A stretch of 64,000 nt of DNA from Streptomyces flaveolus. GTDB lineage: Bacteria; Actinomycetota; Actinomycetes; Streptomycetales; Streptomycetaceae. The number at the start of each line of letters is the position of its first letter. Within the stretch, counting starts at the first letter, position 1. Below, piece by piece: positions 45,028 to 56,712 of this stretch. A model generated the notes under the pieces. The model worked only from the letters and a program-made list of their open reading frames with translations, made no database searches and was not told the DNA's origin. The position numbers and the translations under genes were made by a program. Location: contig NZ_JNWV01000030.1 of NCBI RefSeq assembly GCF_000716535.1, positions 1 through 64,000 of the forward strand, in the 5' to 3' direction.

Positions 45028-45845
45028 CCGCGCGCCTCGGCGAGCACCGCGTCCGTGAAGGGCGGCCACGCCTCGGCCGCCCAGGGGCCGAACGCGCGGT
45101 CCGACAGGGCGACCCCGGCGAGCCCGGCATCCGGGTCGACCCACAGGAACGTACCGGACTGCCCGAAATGCCCGAAGGTGCGGGGCGAGGAGGAACTCCC
45201 CGTCCAGTGGGGGGACTTCCCGTCGCGGATCTCGAAGCCCAGCCCCCAGTCGTTCGGGTTCTGGTGGCCGTATCCCGGCAGGACCCCCTTGGTCCCCGGG
45301 TACTGCACGGTCATCGCCGCCGCCACCGTCCGCGCGTCCAGCAGCCTCGGCGCCTGCACCTCCGCCGCGAACCGCAGCAGATCGCCGACCGTCGACACCC
45401 CGTCCTTCGCCGGCGACCCCTCCAGCGACGTCGACGTCATCCTCAGCGGCTCCAGCACCGCCTGCCGCAGGTACTCCGCGAACGGGATCTCCGTCGCCTT
45501 GGCGATGTGGTCCCCGAGCTGCTCGAACCCGGCGTTGGAGTACAGCCGACGCTCCCCGGGCGGGGCCGTCACCCGGTGCTCGTCGAAGGCCAGCCCGGAG
45601 GTGTGCGCGAGAAGGTGACGAACGGTCGACCCGGGCGGCCCGGCCGGCTCGTCCAGCTCGATCGCGCCCTCCTCGTACGCGACGAGCGCCGCGTAGGCCG
45701 CCAGCGGCTTGGTGACGGAGGCCAGCGGGAAGCGGTGCCCGACGGGACCGTGCGTCCCGAGGACGGTCCCGTCGGCTCGTACGACGCCCGCCGCGGCGGT
45801 GGGGACGGGCCAGTTCTCGATCAGCGCCAGGCTCTGCAACGACAT
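45024..45845 (-). CDS. Serine hydrolase (beta-lactamase superfamily)
   Basis: A 273-residue protein with no signal peptide. Catalytic S-x-x-K is Ser43-Val-Thr-Lys46 in PLASVTKPLAAYAAL. The second motif is YSNAGFEQLGDHI near residue 103 (tyrosine-x-asparagine), and the third HFGQSGTFLWVDP near 232. Being cytosolic and compact, it is more likely an esterase than a penicillin-binding protein. A GNAT acetyltransferase gene lies 19 nt upstream on the same strand. Confidence 0.85.
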   Translation of the reverse strand: MSLQSLALIENWPVPTAAAGVVRADGTVLGTHGPVGHRFPLASVTKPLAAYAALVAYEEGAIELDEPAGPPGSTVRHLLAHTSGLAFDEHRVTAPPGERRLYSNAGFEQLGDHIAKATEIPFAEYLRQAVLEPLRMTSTSLEGSPAKDGVSTVGDLLRFAAEVQAPRLLDARTVAAAMTVQYPGTKGVLPGYGHQNPNDWGLGFEIRDGKSPHWTGSSSSPRTFGHFGQSGTFLWVDPDAGLAGVALSDRAFGPWAAEAWPPFTDAVLAEARG

Positions 45846-45864
45846 GCGTCCGAGCCTATGCGGC

Positions 45865-46341
45865 TCACAGCAGCAGCCGCATCGACGGGTCGGGGTCGCG
45901 TGTGAAGCCGAGGGACGTGTACAGCGGCTCGGCCTCCGGCGAGGCGTTCAGCAGCACGTGCCCGGCACCCCGCGCCCGGAACCAGGCCAGCAGCTCCTCC
46001 ATGCACGCGCGGGCGTACCCGCGCCGCCGGGCGTCCGGGTCGGTCGCCACGCTGAAGACGTGCCCGACCCGCCCCCGGGGATTCCCGGCCTTGCCGATGC
46101 GGTACTCCACCGTCCCCGCGACCAGCGCGGCCAGCGCCCCCGGCCGGCCGGGACGCTCCACGACGAACGCGGCGAAGTCCCCGTCCTCCTCGGCGAGCCG
46201 CTCCCGCAGCGTCGGCAGCGACTCCGCGTGCCACTCGGTCGATCCCGGACCTCCTCCGCTCCACAGGGAGTCGATCATCACCTGGCGCAGTCGCACCACT
46301 TCGGCGGCGTCCTCGGGCCGGGCCCGGCGTACAAGACTCAT
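45865..46341 (-). CDS. GNAT-family N-acetyltransferase
   Basis: A 158-residue protein starting MSLVRRARPEDAAEVVRLRQ at ATG 46341. The GNAT acetyl-CoA site is VGHVFSVATDPDARRRGYARACMEELL (motif A with the R-x-x-G-Y/A loop), followed by AGHVLLNASPEAEPLYTSLGFTRD (motif B). Substrate unknown. It probably forms a two-gene transcript with the serine hydrolase and is divergent from a MerR gene; the MerR operator lies 60-80 nt from its start. Confidence 0.87.
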   Translation of the reverse strand: MSLVRRARPEDAAEVVRLRQVMIDSLWSGGGPGSTEWHAESLPTLRERLAEEDGDFAAFVVERPGRPGALAALVAGTVEYRIGKAGNPRGRVGHVFSVATDPDARRRGYARACMEELLAWFRARGAGHVLLNASPEAEPLYTSLGFTRDPDPSMRLLL

Positions 46342-46400
46342 GGGTCGCACGCTAATCAGCCGCCCCGGGTGCCGTCCCGCGGATTTCTCGGCGAACCCGC

Positions 46401-46431
46401 TTGCTTGGAGTGCACTCCAAGGCCATAGCGT
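46401..46431 (+). promoter_or_regulatory. MerR-type promoter with 18-bp palindrome, leaderless
   Basis: TTGCTT (46401-46406) and TAGCGT (46426-46431) are spaced by 19 bp. The perfect palindrome CTTGGAGTGCACTCCAAG (46404-46421) fills the spacer. A start 7-8 nt after the -10 box coincides with the ATG at 46439, so the message is probably leaderless. Confidence 0.75.
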
Positions 46432-46438
46432 GGGGGCC

Positions 46439-46894
46439 ATGACGGTGATGCAGACCACGCCAGCGGCCACCGAGCACGCCACCCCCGCCGACATCTGCTC
46501 CGCCCCGCCCCGGCGTCACCCCCGCCCCGACGGCCAGGACCGCTACACGATCAGCGAGGTCGTCGCGTTCACCGGCCTGACCGCGCACACGCTGCGCTGG
46601 TACGAGCGGATCGGGCTGATGCCGCACGTGGACCGCTCGCACACGGGCCAGCGCCGCTACAGCAACCGCGACCTGGACTGGCTGGACTTCGTGACCAAGC
46701 TCCGCCTGACCGGCATGCCGGTGGCGGACATGGTGCGCTACGCGGAACTCGTCAGGGAGGGCGACCACACCTTCGCGGAACGCCGTCAACTGCTGGAGTC
46801 GACCCGCAGGGACGTCCTGTCCAGGATCGCGGAACTCCACGACACCCTGGGCGTCCTGGACAGGAAGATCAGCTTCTACGGGCGGGAGCGGTAG
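46439..46894 (+). CDS. MerR-family transcriptional regulator
   Basis: A 151-residue protein from ATG 46439. After a Pro/Ala-rich leader of about 35 residues comes the MerR helix-turn-helix YTISEVVAFTGLTAHTLRWYERIGLMPHVDRSHTGQRRYSNRDL, then a dimerisation helix. The sequence resembles the AdhR/NmlR-like subgroup that senses aldehydes or electrophiles, but the conserved cysteine of that group is not visible downstream of the DNA-binding domain. Its own promoter has a matching palindrome, so autoregulation is likely. Its stop abuts the stop of the convergent DUF4429 gene. Confidence 0.9.
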   Translation: MTVMQTTPAATEHATPADICSAPPRRHPRPDGQDRYTISEVVAFTGLTAHTLRWYERIGLMPHVDRSHTGQRRYSNRDLDWLDFVTKLRLTGMPVADMVRYAELVREGDHTFAERRQLLESTRRDVLSRIAELHDTLGVLDRKISFYGRER

Positions 46895-47743
46895 CTACAG
46901 CTCGGCCAGCAACTCGGCCTTCTTGGAGGAGAACTCCTCGTCGGTGACCAGCCCCGCCTGGTGCAGTTCCCCGAGATGCCGGATCCGCTCGGCGATGTCG
47001 GCGGGGTCACGCCGTGCCGGGGCCGGTACGGCGGGTACCGGCCCACGCGTGCGCACCGCCGCCAGCACGGCCGCGGCGAACGGCAGTGACTCGTGCACCG
47101 GCCCGTACCCCAGCCCGAACACCACCGACGCCGGATCCTGGTCCGGCTGCGCGGAACGGGCGGAGCCCGGGTCCCGGGGCACCAGCCGAAGGTGCCCCTC
47201 GAAGATCTCCGGCGACCGCCACTCCACCCCGCTCAGCTCGCCCACCGGAAAGCTCTGGTCGCCGGCCTTCCACTTCGCCGAGGACGCCCCGGTCCAGGAC
47301 CAGCGGAACTGCACGGACGTCCCGTCGAAGGACGCCTTCCCGTCGTACGCCTTGAACTGCAGCGGCGCCTCGGGTGCCGCCACCAGATGCCGCTCGACGG
47401 GCCCCGACTCGGTCAGCAGGCCCTTCAGCTCGTCGGCGTAGTACTCGGCGAGCGTCTCCCGCTCGGCCGGCAGCACCAGCCGGTAGGGGTCGGAGCCCTC
47501 CTTCAACTGGCCGTCGGCCGCCTCCATCAGCGGATCGGCGCCGGGCCGTGGCGTCAGGCGCAGGACGACCGTGCCGCGCTTGCCCGGGGCGAGGGTCACG
47601 CCCTCGACCGCGGACAGCGGGATGCGGCGCTCGCCGAGTGCCTGGAACAGCTTCGGTGTTCGAATCCCCCGTTCGTAACGGATGAGCACGGAGTCGGACT
47701 CGAACTCCCAGACGGCATGAAAACCCGCCAGTACGTCACCCAT
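46895..47743 (-). CDS. DUF4429 protein with C-terminal SHOCT domain
   Basis: A 282-residue soluble protein starting MGDVLAGFHAVWEFESDSVLIRYERG; an in-frame ATG nine bases earlier is equally possible. Two DUF4429 repeats are apparent: one around residues 15-110 (IPLSAVEGVTLAPGKRGTVVLRL) and one around 125-225 (SFDGTSVQFRW, FPVGELSGVEWRSPEIFEGHLRLVP). The C-terminus DIAERIRHLGELHQAGLVTDEEFSSKKAELLAEL is a SHOCT oligomerisation helix pair. PH-like fold and membrane-associated roles have been suggested for such proteins; no function is established. Confidence 0.88.
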   Translation of the reverse strand: MGDVLAGFHAVWEFESDSVLIRYERGIRTPKLFQALGERRIPLSAVEGVTLAPGKRGTVVLRLTPRPGADPLMEAADGQLKEGSDPYRLVLPAERETLAEYYADELKGLLTESGPVERHLVAAPEAPLQFKAYDGKASFDGTSVQFRWSWTGASSAKWKAGDQSFPVGELSGVEWRSPEIFEGHLRLVPRDPGSARSAQPDQDPASVVFGLGYGPVHESLPFAAAVLAAVRTRGPVPAVPAPARRDPADIAERIRHLGELHQAGLVTDEEFSSKKAELLAEL

Positions 47744-47809
47744 GCGGCTCATCGTATGCGGCACGTGCTCCTCCGTCGCCACCCGCGCAGACCGCACTTC
47801 CTGGTGTTT

Positions 47810-49027
47810 CTACGCGCGTCCGGCCGTCACCGTGCCGGACAGACCGGACCGGCACGCATCGTTCTCCTGTGCGCACGTCACCGCGTCGTACGCGCCCACG
47901 CCGATGTCGGCGAGGTTGCGCAGGCTGTCCGTGCCGGGCTGGAAGTAGCCGCTGTGCCCCTGGGCGTCGCGGGCCGACAGCACCCGCGCGCCGAACGCCG
48001 AGGAGACCGGGTCGGCACCGTGGCCGAGGCCGCCCAGCTCCAGGTACGGAACGTCCTGCACCCAGTCACTGGCGTCCCGCATGGCCCACACCCGGGCCGT
48101 CGTGCCCAGGTGGGAGGCCTTGGCGACGCGCATCCCGGGGCTCGCGGCCACCGCTATGTCGGCGACCCGGCGGGGCATGCCGTGTGCGGCGACCCCGCAG
48201 ACCACCGAGCCGTAGCTGTGACAGAACATCGACACCGGCGCCCGGCCGGGCAGCGCGTGCAGCAGCGCGTTCAGCCGTACGGCCCCCTCCTCGGCGCGCA
48301 GCCCGGTGGCCGCGTCCACCCCGAGCCCGTCGGGGGAGGTGTAGTCCGCCCAGGCGATCACGGCCGTACGGGTCCGGGGGCTCGCCGCGCGCTCGGCCGC
48401 GTACAGGGCCTTGGCCATGCCGACCGGGGCGCTGTACTTGCGGTTCGTCCGCTGGAAGGTGAGCAGGTCGGTGTCGACGCCGGGGACGACGATCGAGATC
48501 CGCTGCGCCTCGGTGAGGTTGCCGAAGACCTCGGCGACCCGGCCCGAGCCCTCGGGGTCGAAGGCCAGGATGTGCCGGCCGGCGGTCAGCAGGGACGCGT
48601 AGCGGTCCATCCGGCGGGCCGCGTCCTGCTGGCCCGCCGTGCTGAGCCGGCTGTCGTGCATGCGCGTGTGCTCGACCTGGCGGGCCTGCTCCAGCGCGAT
48701 GCGGTTGGCCCGGTAGCGCAGAAGGACGGGCGCGCCGTTCATGTTGCCGACCGCCAGCGGATAGCGGTGGGCGAGGCGGTCGCGGTCGTGCGGGGTGAGC
48801 GAGGCGAAGAAGCGGGCCAGCCGGGCCGGCGCGGATTCGGGGTCCGGCAGGCGGAGGCCGTGGAGGTGGCCGTGTTCCCACTTGGTGAGCGAGGCCTGCA
48901 GGGCTGTCGACTCCCGGTGACTGCGCAGGGCGGTCCAGCCGGTGGTCGCGAGCATCACGAACACGACGGCCAGCGCCAGCAGTGCGCGCCAGACGTTCCA
49001 TTGCGGGGAGGTGTCGAAGGAAGTCAC
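47810..49027 (-). CDS. DUF1023 alpha/beta hydrolase with N-terminal membrane anchor
   Basis: A 405-residue protein from GTG 49027. One hydrophobic helix near residues 14-33 (ALLALAVVFVMLATTGW) anchors it, leaving the rest outside. The DUF1023 hydrolase part contains ISIVVPGVDTDLLTF, WADYTSPDGLGVDAA and the nucleophile elbow SMFCHSYGSVVCG (serine in H-S-Y-G-S), then VAASPGMRVAKASHLG. Family members in actinobacteria are secreted lipases or peptidases of unknown substrate. Confidence 0.85.
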   Translation of the reverse strand: MTSFDTSPQWNVWRALLALAVVFVMLATTGWTALRSHRESTALQASLTKWEHGHLHGLRLPDPESAPARLARFFASLTPHDRDRLAHRYPLAVGNMNGAPVLLRYRANRIALEQARQVEHTRMHDSRLSTAGQQDAARRMDRYASLLTAGRHILAFDPEGSGRVAEVFGNLTEAQRISIVVPGVDTDLLTFQRTNRKYSAPVGMAKALYAAERAASPRTRTAVIAWADYTSPDGLGVDAATGLRAEEGAVRLNALLHALPGRAPVSMFCHSYGSVVCGVAAHGMPRRVADIAVAASPGMRVAKASHLGTTARVWAMRDASDWVQDVPYLELGGLGHGADPVSSAFGARVLSARDAQGHSGYFQPGTDSLRNLADIGVGAYDAVTCAQENDACRSGLSGTVTAGRA

Positions 49028-49153
49028 TGGGAGGACACACTAGGAGAACGGGAGGGTCTCGGGGTAACCGAGTGGCAGAGATCACGTTTCGGTGGTAACC
49101 GAACACCGCGCCGTCGTTCCGCCGGACACGGTCCCGGCGATCTGCCAACGATC

Positions 49154-49780
49154 TCAGGCGCCGCGCCAGTTACCCGTGAGCGCCGAACCCACCTGATCGA
49201 GGTACGCCGCGCTGAGCGTTCGGAGCGCTTCCGGGCCGAAGTCCTCGCGCGCGCAGCACTGCCGTTCGGTGACCCGGATCACCCCGGCGAACACGGCCAC
49301 CGCCAGCCGGGGGCGCGGATCGGTGTCCACGTCGACGCCCTCCCGCTCGGCCAGTACGCGTGCGATGGACTCCTCGGTCGCCGCCGACCGGCGCAGATGG
49401 GCGGCGAGCAGCGCCGGCGTCGACTCGATCGTCCGGTACATGCGCAGGTACAGCTCGACCGGGACGATCGACTCGACGGTCTCGCGTATCGCGTCCCAGC
49501 CCTCCAGGAACGCCTGCCGCAGGGCCTTCATCGGCGCCTCGTGCGGCGGACGCGCGCGGACGGCCGCCACGTAGGCCGCCTCCGTGATCTCCTGCACCGC
49601 GAAGGCCACGTCCTCCTTGCCCGCGAAGTAGCGGAAGAAGGTGCGCTGCGAGACGTCCACGGCCTCGGCGATCTCGTCGACGGTCGTGTGCTCGTAACCC
49701 TGGGTGGTGAACAGTTCGAGAGCGGCCCGCAGCAGCGATTCCCGTGTACGCCGCTTCTTGCGCTCGCGCAGCGTCTCCAT
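49154..49780 (-). CDS. TetR-family repressor of the adjacent MFS exporter
   Basis: A 208-residue protein with the TetR helix-turn-helix at residues 10-55: RTRESLLRAALELFTTQGYEHTTVDEIAEAVDVSQRTFFRYFAGKED. The C-terminal ligand domain is helical, with an uncommon Cys-Cys pair (RQCCARED) near residue 175. It is divergent from an MFS drug-exporter gene; the 113-bp gap contains a dyad placed between the exporter's -35 and -10, so repression of the exporter is the simple inference. Confidence 0.9.
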   Translation of the reverse strand: METLRERKKRRTRESLLRAALELFTTQGYEHTTVDEIAEAVDVSQRTFFRYFAGKEDVAFAVQEITEAAYVAAVRARPPHEAPMKALRQAFLEGWDAIRETVESIVPVELYLRMYRTIESTPALLAAHLRRSAATEESIARVLAEREGVDVDTDPRPRLAVAVFAGVIRVTERQCCAREDFGPEALRTLSAAYLDQVGSALTGNWRGA

Positions 49781-49856
49781 GGCCTCTCTCCTGTGCGTGT
49801 CCGGCCGGCCCAGCCTATGCGCCGATGTCGTGTCAGTAACCGACGAGTGAATTTGT

Positions 49857-49886
49857 TTGTCAACTGTCAGTGACTGTCACTAGCCT
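49857..49886 (+). promoter_or_regulatory. MFS exporter promoter with TetR-type dyad, leaderless
   Basis: TTGTCA (49857-49862) and TAGCCT (49881-49886) are spaced by 18 bp. The inverted repeat AGTGAC-T-GTCACT (49869-49881) overlaps the -10 and sits within two direct ACTGTCA copies. A start 7-8 nt after the -10 coincides with the ATG at 49894. Confidence 0.7.
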
Positions 49887-49893
49887 GAGAAGT

Positions 49894-51513
49894 ATGACTA
49901 GTCAGACCACCGTCGACGCGACGGGGCCGGGGGGCAAGGCGCCGGCGGCCCCGTCGGGGCGCCCGTCGGCCCAGGGCCTGCGCGGCCACCCGTGGCTCAC
50001 CCTCATCACCGTCGCCGTAGGGGTCATGATGGTGGCCCTCGACGGCACCATCGTGGCCATCGCCAACCCGGCCATCCGTGACGACCTCAACGCGTCCTTC
50101 GCGGACGTGCAGTGGGTGTCCAACGCCTACTTCCTCGCCCTCGCGGTCACGCTGATCACCGCGGGCAAGCTCGGTGACCGCTTCGGCCACCGGCAGACCT
50201 TCCTCATCGGTGTGACCGGCTTCGCCGTCGCGTCCGGTGCCATCGGGCTGTCCGGCAGCATCGCCGCCGTCGTCACCTTCCGTGTCTTCCAGGGCCTGTT
50301 CGGCGCGCTGCTGATGCCGGCCGCGCTCGGAGTGCTGCGCGCCACCTTCCCGGCCGAGAAGCTGAACATGGCCATCGGTGTGTGGGGCATGGTGATCGGC
50401 GCGTCCACGGCGGGCGGCCCGATCCTCGGCGGTGTCCTCGTCGAGCACGTCAACTGGCAGTCGGTCTTCTTCATCAACGTGCCGGTCGGTGCCCTCGCGC
50501 TGCTCCTCGGCGCCATGATCCTGCTCGACCACCGGGCCGAGAACGCCCCGCGCTCCTTCGACCTCCTCGGCATCGCCCTGCTGTCCGGCGCGATGTTCTG
50601 CCTGGTCTGGGCGCTCATCAAGGCCCCGACGTGGGGCTGGGGCGACGGCAAGACGTGGGCGTTCATGGCCGGGGCCGTGGTGCTCTTCGCCCTCTTCGCC
50701 TTCTGGGAGACGAAGGTCGCCGAACCGCTGATCCCACTGGGCCTGTTCCGCTCGGTGGCCCTGTCGGCGGGTGTCGTCCTGATGGTCCTGATGGCCATCG
50801 CCTTCCTGGGCGGCCTGTTCTTCGTGACGTTCTACCTGCAGAACGTCCACGGGATGAGCCCCGTCAACGCCGGCCTGCACCTGCTGCCGCTCACCGGCAT
50901 GATGATCGTCGGCTCGCCGCTCGCCGGCACCGCGATCACCAAGCTCGGCCCGCGCGTCCCGCTGGCCTTCGGCATGGCCGTGACCGCCGTCGCGCTGTAC
51001 GGCATGTCGACGCTGGAGCCCGACACCGGCAGCGGTCTGATGTCCCTCTGGTTCGTCCTGCTCGGCCTGGGCCTCGCGCCGGTCATGGTCGGCGCCACCG
51101 AGGTCATCGTCGGCAACGCCCCCCTGGAGCTGTCCGGCGTGGCCGGCGGCCTCCAGCAGGCGGCCATGCAGATCGGCAGCAGCCTCGGCACGGCGGTGCT
51201 GGGCGCGGTGATGGCCTCCAAGGTCGACCGCGATCTGCCGGGCAACTGGGCGGACGCGGGGCTGCCGAAACTGACCCCGGATCAGTTGGACAAGGCCTCC
51301 GAGGCGGTCCAGGTCGGCGTGGCCCCGGTGACGAAGGGCATGCCGGAGCCGGTCGTCGCGAAGATCACCGCGGTCGCCCACGACACCTTCATCTCCGGCA
51401 TGAGCCTCGCCTCCCTGGTCGCGGCCGGCGTGGCGCTGGTCGCCGTCCTCGTCGCGCTGTTCACCAAGCGGGGCGCGAACGCGGAGGCGGGCGTGGGCGT
51501 GGGCCACATCTGA
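49894..51513 (+). CDS. DHA2-family MFS multidrug exporter
   Basis: A 539-residue 14-helix proton-driven exporter from ATG 49894. Motif A is GKLGDRFGHRQTFL, and helix 1 contains the DHA2 mark VGVMMVALDGTIVAIANPAI. Motif C-like glycine-rich helix 5 is VIGASTAGGPILGGVLVEHVNWQSVFFINVPVG. Such proteins export antibiotics and lipophilic cations. The divergent TetR gene and the dyad in its promoter indicate ligand-induced expression. Confidence 0.92.
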   Translation: MTSQTTVDATGPGGKAPAAPSGRPSAQGLRGHPWLTLITVAVGVMMVALDGTIVAIANPAIRDDLNASFADVQWVSNAYFLALAVTLITAGKLGDRFGHRQTFLIGVTGFAVASGAIGLSGSIAAVVTFRVFQGLFGALLMPAALGVLRATFPAEKLNMAIGVWGMVIGASTAGGPILGGVLVEHVNWQSVFFINVPVGALALLLGAMILLDHRAENAPRSFDLLGIALLSGAMFCLVWALIKAPTWGWGDGKTWAFMAGAVVLFALFAFWETKVAEPLIPLGLFRSVALSAGVVLMVLMAIAFLGGLFFVTFYLQNVHGMSPVNAGLHLLPLTGMMIVGSPLAGTAITKLGPRVPLAFGMAVTAVALYGMSTLEPDTGSGLMSLWFVLLGLGLAPVMVGATEVIVGNAPLELSGVAGGLQQAAMQIGSSLGTAVLGAVMASKVDRDLPGNWADAGLPKLTPDQLDKASEAVQVGVAPVTKGMPEPVVAKITAVAHDTFISGMSLASLVAAGVALVAVLVALFTKRGANAEAGVGVGHI

Positions 51514-51752
51514 ACCCGGTCCCTCCGCCTCTTCTCGGCGGAGTTCCCCTATCAGGGTGACGTCGCTAAAGATCGCTCGCCCCCGGCACGCGCCGCAGGT
51601 CACAGTGGGTCAAGTCCTCCGCAGGACATGGGAGGACGGCCGGGCCGCGGCGCGCGCTGCTGGAGGGGGGCAGCGCGCGCACGTCTGCCGACGCGGAACC
51701 GGGGTACCCGCACAACGAAGCCGAACTGTCCACACACCCCAGGGAGTTGATG

Positions 51753-52058
51753 ATGGCAGGCTTCGGGCGAGGAACGCACGGGTACCCCCGGTCACGCGGC
51801 CGCACGTGGCAGCGGACCGGGCCGGACCGGGCGACGCTCGGGATCATCGGGGCCATCTGCGCGGTGGCCGGCTTTTTCGCGCTGGGCATCGTCCTGGGCC
51901 CGGTGGCGATGTTCTGCGGCTGGCAGTCGATGGGGCGCAAATGGTCCAACGACGGCCATGTCCCCGCACTGGTCGCCCTGATCCTGGGCGCCATCGACAC
52001 GCTGCTCGCCATCGTCGCCCTGGCGGGCGCGGCGACGTGGAGCCACGGGCTCCTCTAG
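51753..52058 (+). CDS. Small DUF4190 membrane protein
   Basis: A 101-residue protein from ATG 51753, with AGGGAG 6 nt upstream (an ATG three bases earlier is also usable). A basic, Gly/Arg-rich N-terminus of about 25 residues is followed by two hydrophobic helices: TLGIIGAICAVAGFFALGIVLGPVAMFCGW and VPALVALILGAIDTLLAIVAL. This matches DUF4190. Function unknown. Its stop overlaps that of the convergent potassium channel gene. Confidence 0.8.
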   Translation: MAGFGRGTHGYPRSRGRTWQRTGPDRATLGIIGAICAVAGFFALGIVLGPVAMFCGWQSMGRKWSNDGHVPALVALILGAIDTLLAIVALAGAATWSHGLL

Positions 52059-52876
52059 CCGACGGCGTCTCGCCGCAGGGGCGTGGGCGCGTTGGCGGCC
52101 GCGGGCACGTCGTGGCCGCCCGCGCGGCTCTCCCCGGCCCCTTTGGGGCGTTCGTGTTCGGCCAACCGGGCCACCTCCGCCCGCAGCAGCCGCACCTCTT
52201 CGGCCAGGGCGGCGATGGCCTCGGTCTGCCGGCGCTCCTCCACGTCGTCCTTCTCGAAGCGCGAGATGAACCACGCGGCGATGTTCGCGGTGACGACACC
52301 GAGCAGCGCGATCCCCGACAGCATCAGCCCGACGGCGATCATCCGCCCCAGCCCGGTCGTCGGCGCGTGGTCCCCGTACCCCACGGTCGTCATCGTCGTG
52401 AACGACCACCACACCGCGTCACCCAGTGTCCGGATGTTCCCGTCCGGTGCCTCCCGTTCCACGGACAGCACCGCCAGCGACCCGAACATCAACAGGCCGA
52501 CGACGGCCCCGACGACATAGGTGGTCAGCCGGATCTGCGGAGCCATCCGCGCCCGCCGGCCGACCAGCAGCAGCGTGGACACCAGCCGCAGCAGCCGTAG
52601 CGGTTGCAGGACCGGCAGGACCACCGCGCACAGGTCGGGCCAGTGCTGCCGTACGAAGTCCCGCCGGTGCGGGGCGAGGGCCAGCCGGACCAGGTAGTCG
52701 AGGGCGAACGCCGCCCACACCACCCACTCGACACCCGTGCACACGGTCGTCAGGGAGTGACCGGCGGAGGCGTCCACGATCGGCACCGCGTACGCCACGG
52801 CGAACGCCACCGCGAGCGCCAACAGCGGCCGCTGGGTACGCCGCTCCCACCGCGCCTGCGCCGACAGTTGATCCAT
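52055..52876 (-). CDS. Voltage-gated-type potassium channel subunit
   Basis: A 273-residue membrane protein from ATG 52876. About six helices include a voltage-sensor-like S4 (LPVLQPLRLLRLVSTLLLVGRRARM with spaced arginines), and the pore loop WWSFTTMTTVGYGDHAPTT carries the TVGYGD selectivity filter. The cytoplasmic end DDVEERRQTEAIAALAEEVRLLRAEVARLAEHER is a coiled coil for tetramer assembly. It resembles KvAP/MlotiK-like bacterial channels without a nucleotide-binding domain. TACTAT lies 7 nt before the ATG, so the message may be leaderless. Confidence 0.92.
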   Translation of the reverse strand: MDQLSAQARWERRTQRPLLALAVAFAVAYAVPIVDASAGHSLTTVCTGVEWVVWAAFALDYLVRLALAPHRRDFVRQHWPDLCAVVLPVLQPLRLLRLVSTLLLVGRRARMAPQIRLTTYVVGAVVGLLMFGSLAVLSVEREAPDGNIRTLGDAVWWSFTTMTTVGYGDHAPTTGLGRMIAVGLMLSGIALLGVVTANIAAWFISRFEKDDVEERRQTEAIAALAEEVRLLRAEVARLAEHERPKGAGESRAGGHDVPAAANAPTPLRRDAVG

Positions 52877-52916
52877 GCCCCGCATAGTAAAGAAACCGTA
52901 ACGACAGCGCGCACCG

Positions 52917-52960
52917 AAGGGGCGCGGGGAACTGCGCGATCGACCCCCACCGGCCCGCAG
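52917..52960. repeat. Dispersed extragenic repeat, copy 3
   Basis: GGGGCGCGGGGAACTGCGCGA, then GACCCCCACCGGCCCGCAG, aligns with the copies at 7649 and 7730. It lies in the gap between the channel gene start and the aceE stop. Confidence 0.7.
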
Positions 52961-53007
52961 ATCCCCACGGCCCCCGCGCCCTCGTCGGCCGAAGCCGAGC
53001 GCAGCGG

Positions 53008-55755
<2,748 letters not shown>

Positions 55756-56149
55756 GCTGTTCCTTACCTGTCAGAGGGCCAGTTTCTGCACCTGCCTACA
55801 CCGTTCCCCATCGTGTACCTCGGGAAGGCGTACGTCACCCGCACCGTCATCTGCACCGGTCAAAACGCAACGATACGCCCGGGGTGTGACGTGCATGGCA
55901 AAGTTGTTCGAGCGTCGTAACCCCGGATGATTCTGAAGGTGACAAACCGGGCACATCGGTGTGATGTGGGCCACGTGGAATCGAGATACGGTGCTGGGAG
56001 TTGCGGCGACACGGCCGGGATCGTCACCGTTTCGGCGGTCCCGACGGCCGGGTACTTGCGCGATCCGCCCCGCCCGTGTGGACTACGGCCAATGCTTCGC
56101 GCACGCGCGTGGCTGAGATACTTACCAAGACATGATCAGGAGGCAACCC
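55756..56149. other. 394-bp divergent intergenic region, aceE and DUF3052 gene
   Basis: The aceE ribosome binding site is at its left end and the DUF3052 site at its right end. The base composition drops around 55860-55960, as expected for promoters. I see no convincing -35/-10 pair, dyad or RNA gene that I can support. Confidence 0.4.
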
Positions 56150-56587
56150 GTGAGCGCGACCGCGGACCACGCGGAGGAGCGGACGAACCCTGCCGCCAGG
56201 CTGGGGTTCCAGCCCGGGCAGGTGGTCCAGGAGATCGGCTACGACGACGACGTCGATCAGGAGCTCCGCGAGGCCATCGAGGAAACCATCGCAGGCGACC
56301 TCATGGACGAGGACTACGACGACGTGGCCGACGCCGTTGTGCTGTGGTTCCGTGACGACGACGGCGACCTGACGGATGCGCTGGTGGATGCCACCACGTA
56401 CATCGAAGAGGGCGGCGCGATCCTGCTCCTCACGCCGAAGACCGGCCGTGCGGGGTATGTGGAGCCGAGCGACATCCAGGACGCCGCCACGACGGCCGGC
56501 CTGACCGCTTCGAAGAGCGTCAGCGTCGGCAAGGACTGGAGCGGCAGCCGGCTGGCGACGCCGAAGGCGGCCAAGTCCAAGAGGTGA
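56150..56587 (+). CDS. DUF3052 protein
   Basis: A 145-residue acidic protein from GTG 56150, with AGGAGG 6 nt upstream; an ATG at 56132 lies before that site and is unlikely. The DUF3052 core is [33 protein letters not shown], then [50 protein letters not shown] and [18 protein letters not shown]. The family is restricted to actinobacteria and lies next to aceE in Streptomyces; its role is not known. Confidence 0.92.
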   Translation: MSATADHAEERTNPAARLGFQPGQVVQEIGYDDDVDQELREAIEETIAGDLMDEDYDDVADAVVLWFRDDDGDLTDALVDATTYIEEGGAILLLTPKTGRAGYVEPSDIQDAATTAGLTASKSVSVGKDWSGSRLATPKAAKSKR

Positions 56588-56712
56588 CCGTCCTCGGACG
56601 GGCTGGACATCGCCCCAGCCCGTCCGGGAGTCCCCGGTGTCCGCTGCGTAGGGTGGAGCCGAGCGTCCTGCCGCGCTCTCACCCATGCAGCCCACCGAAG
56701 GGAAGCACGACG

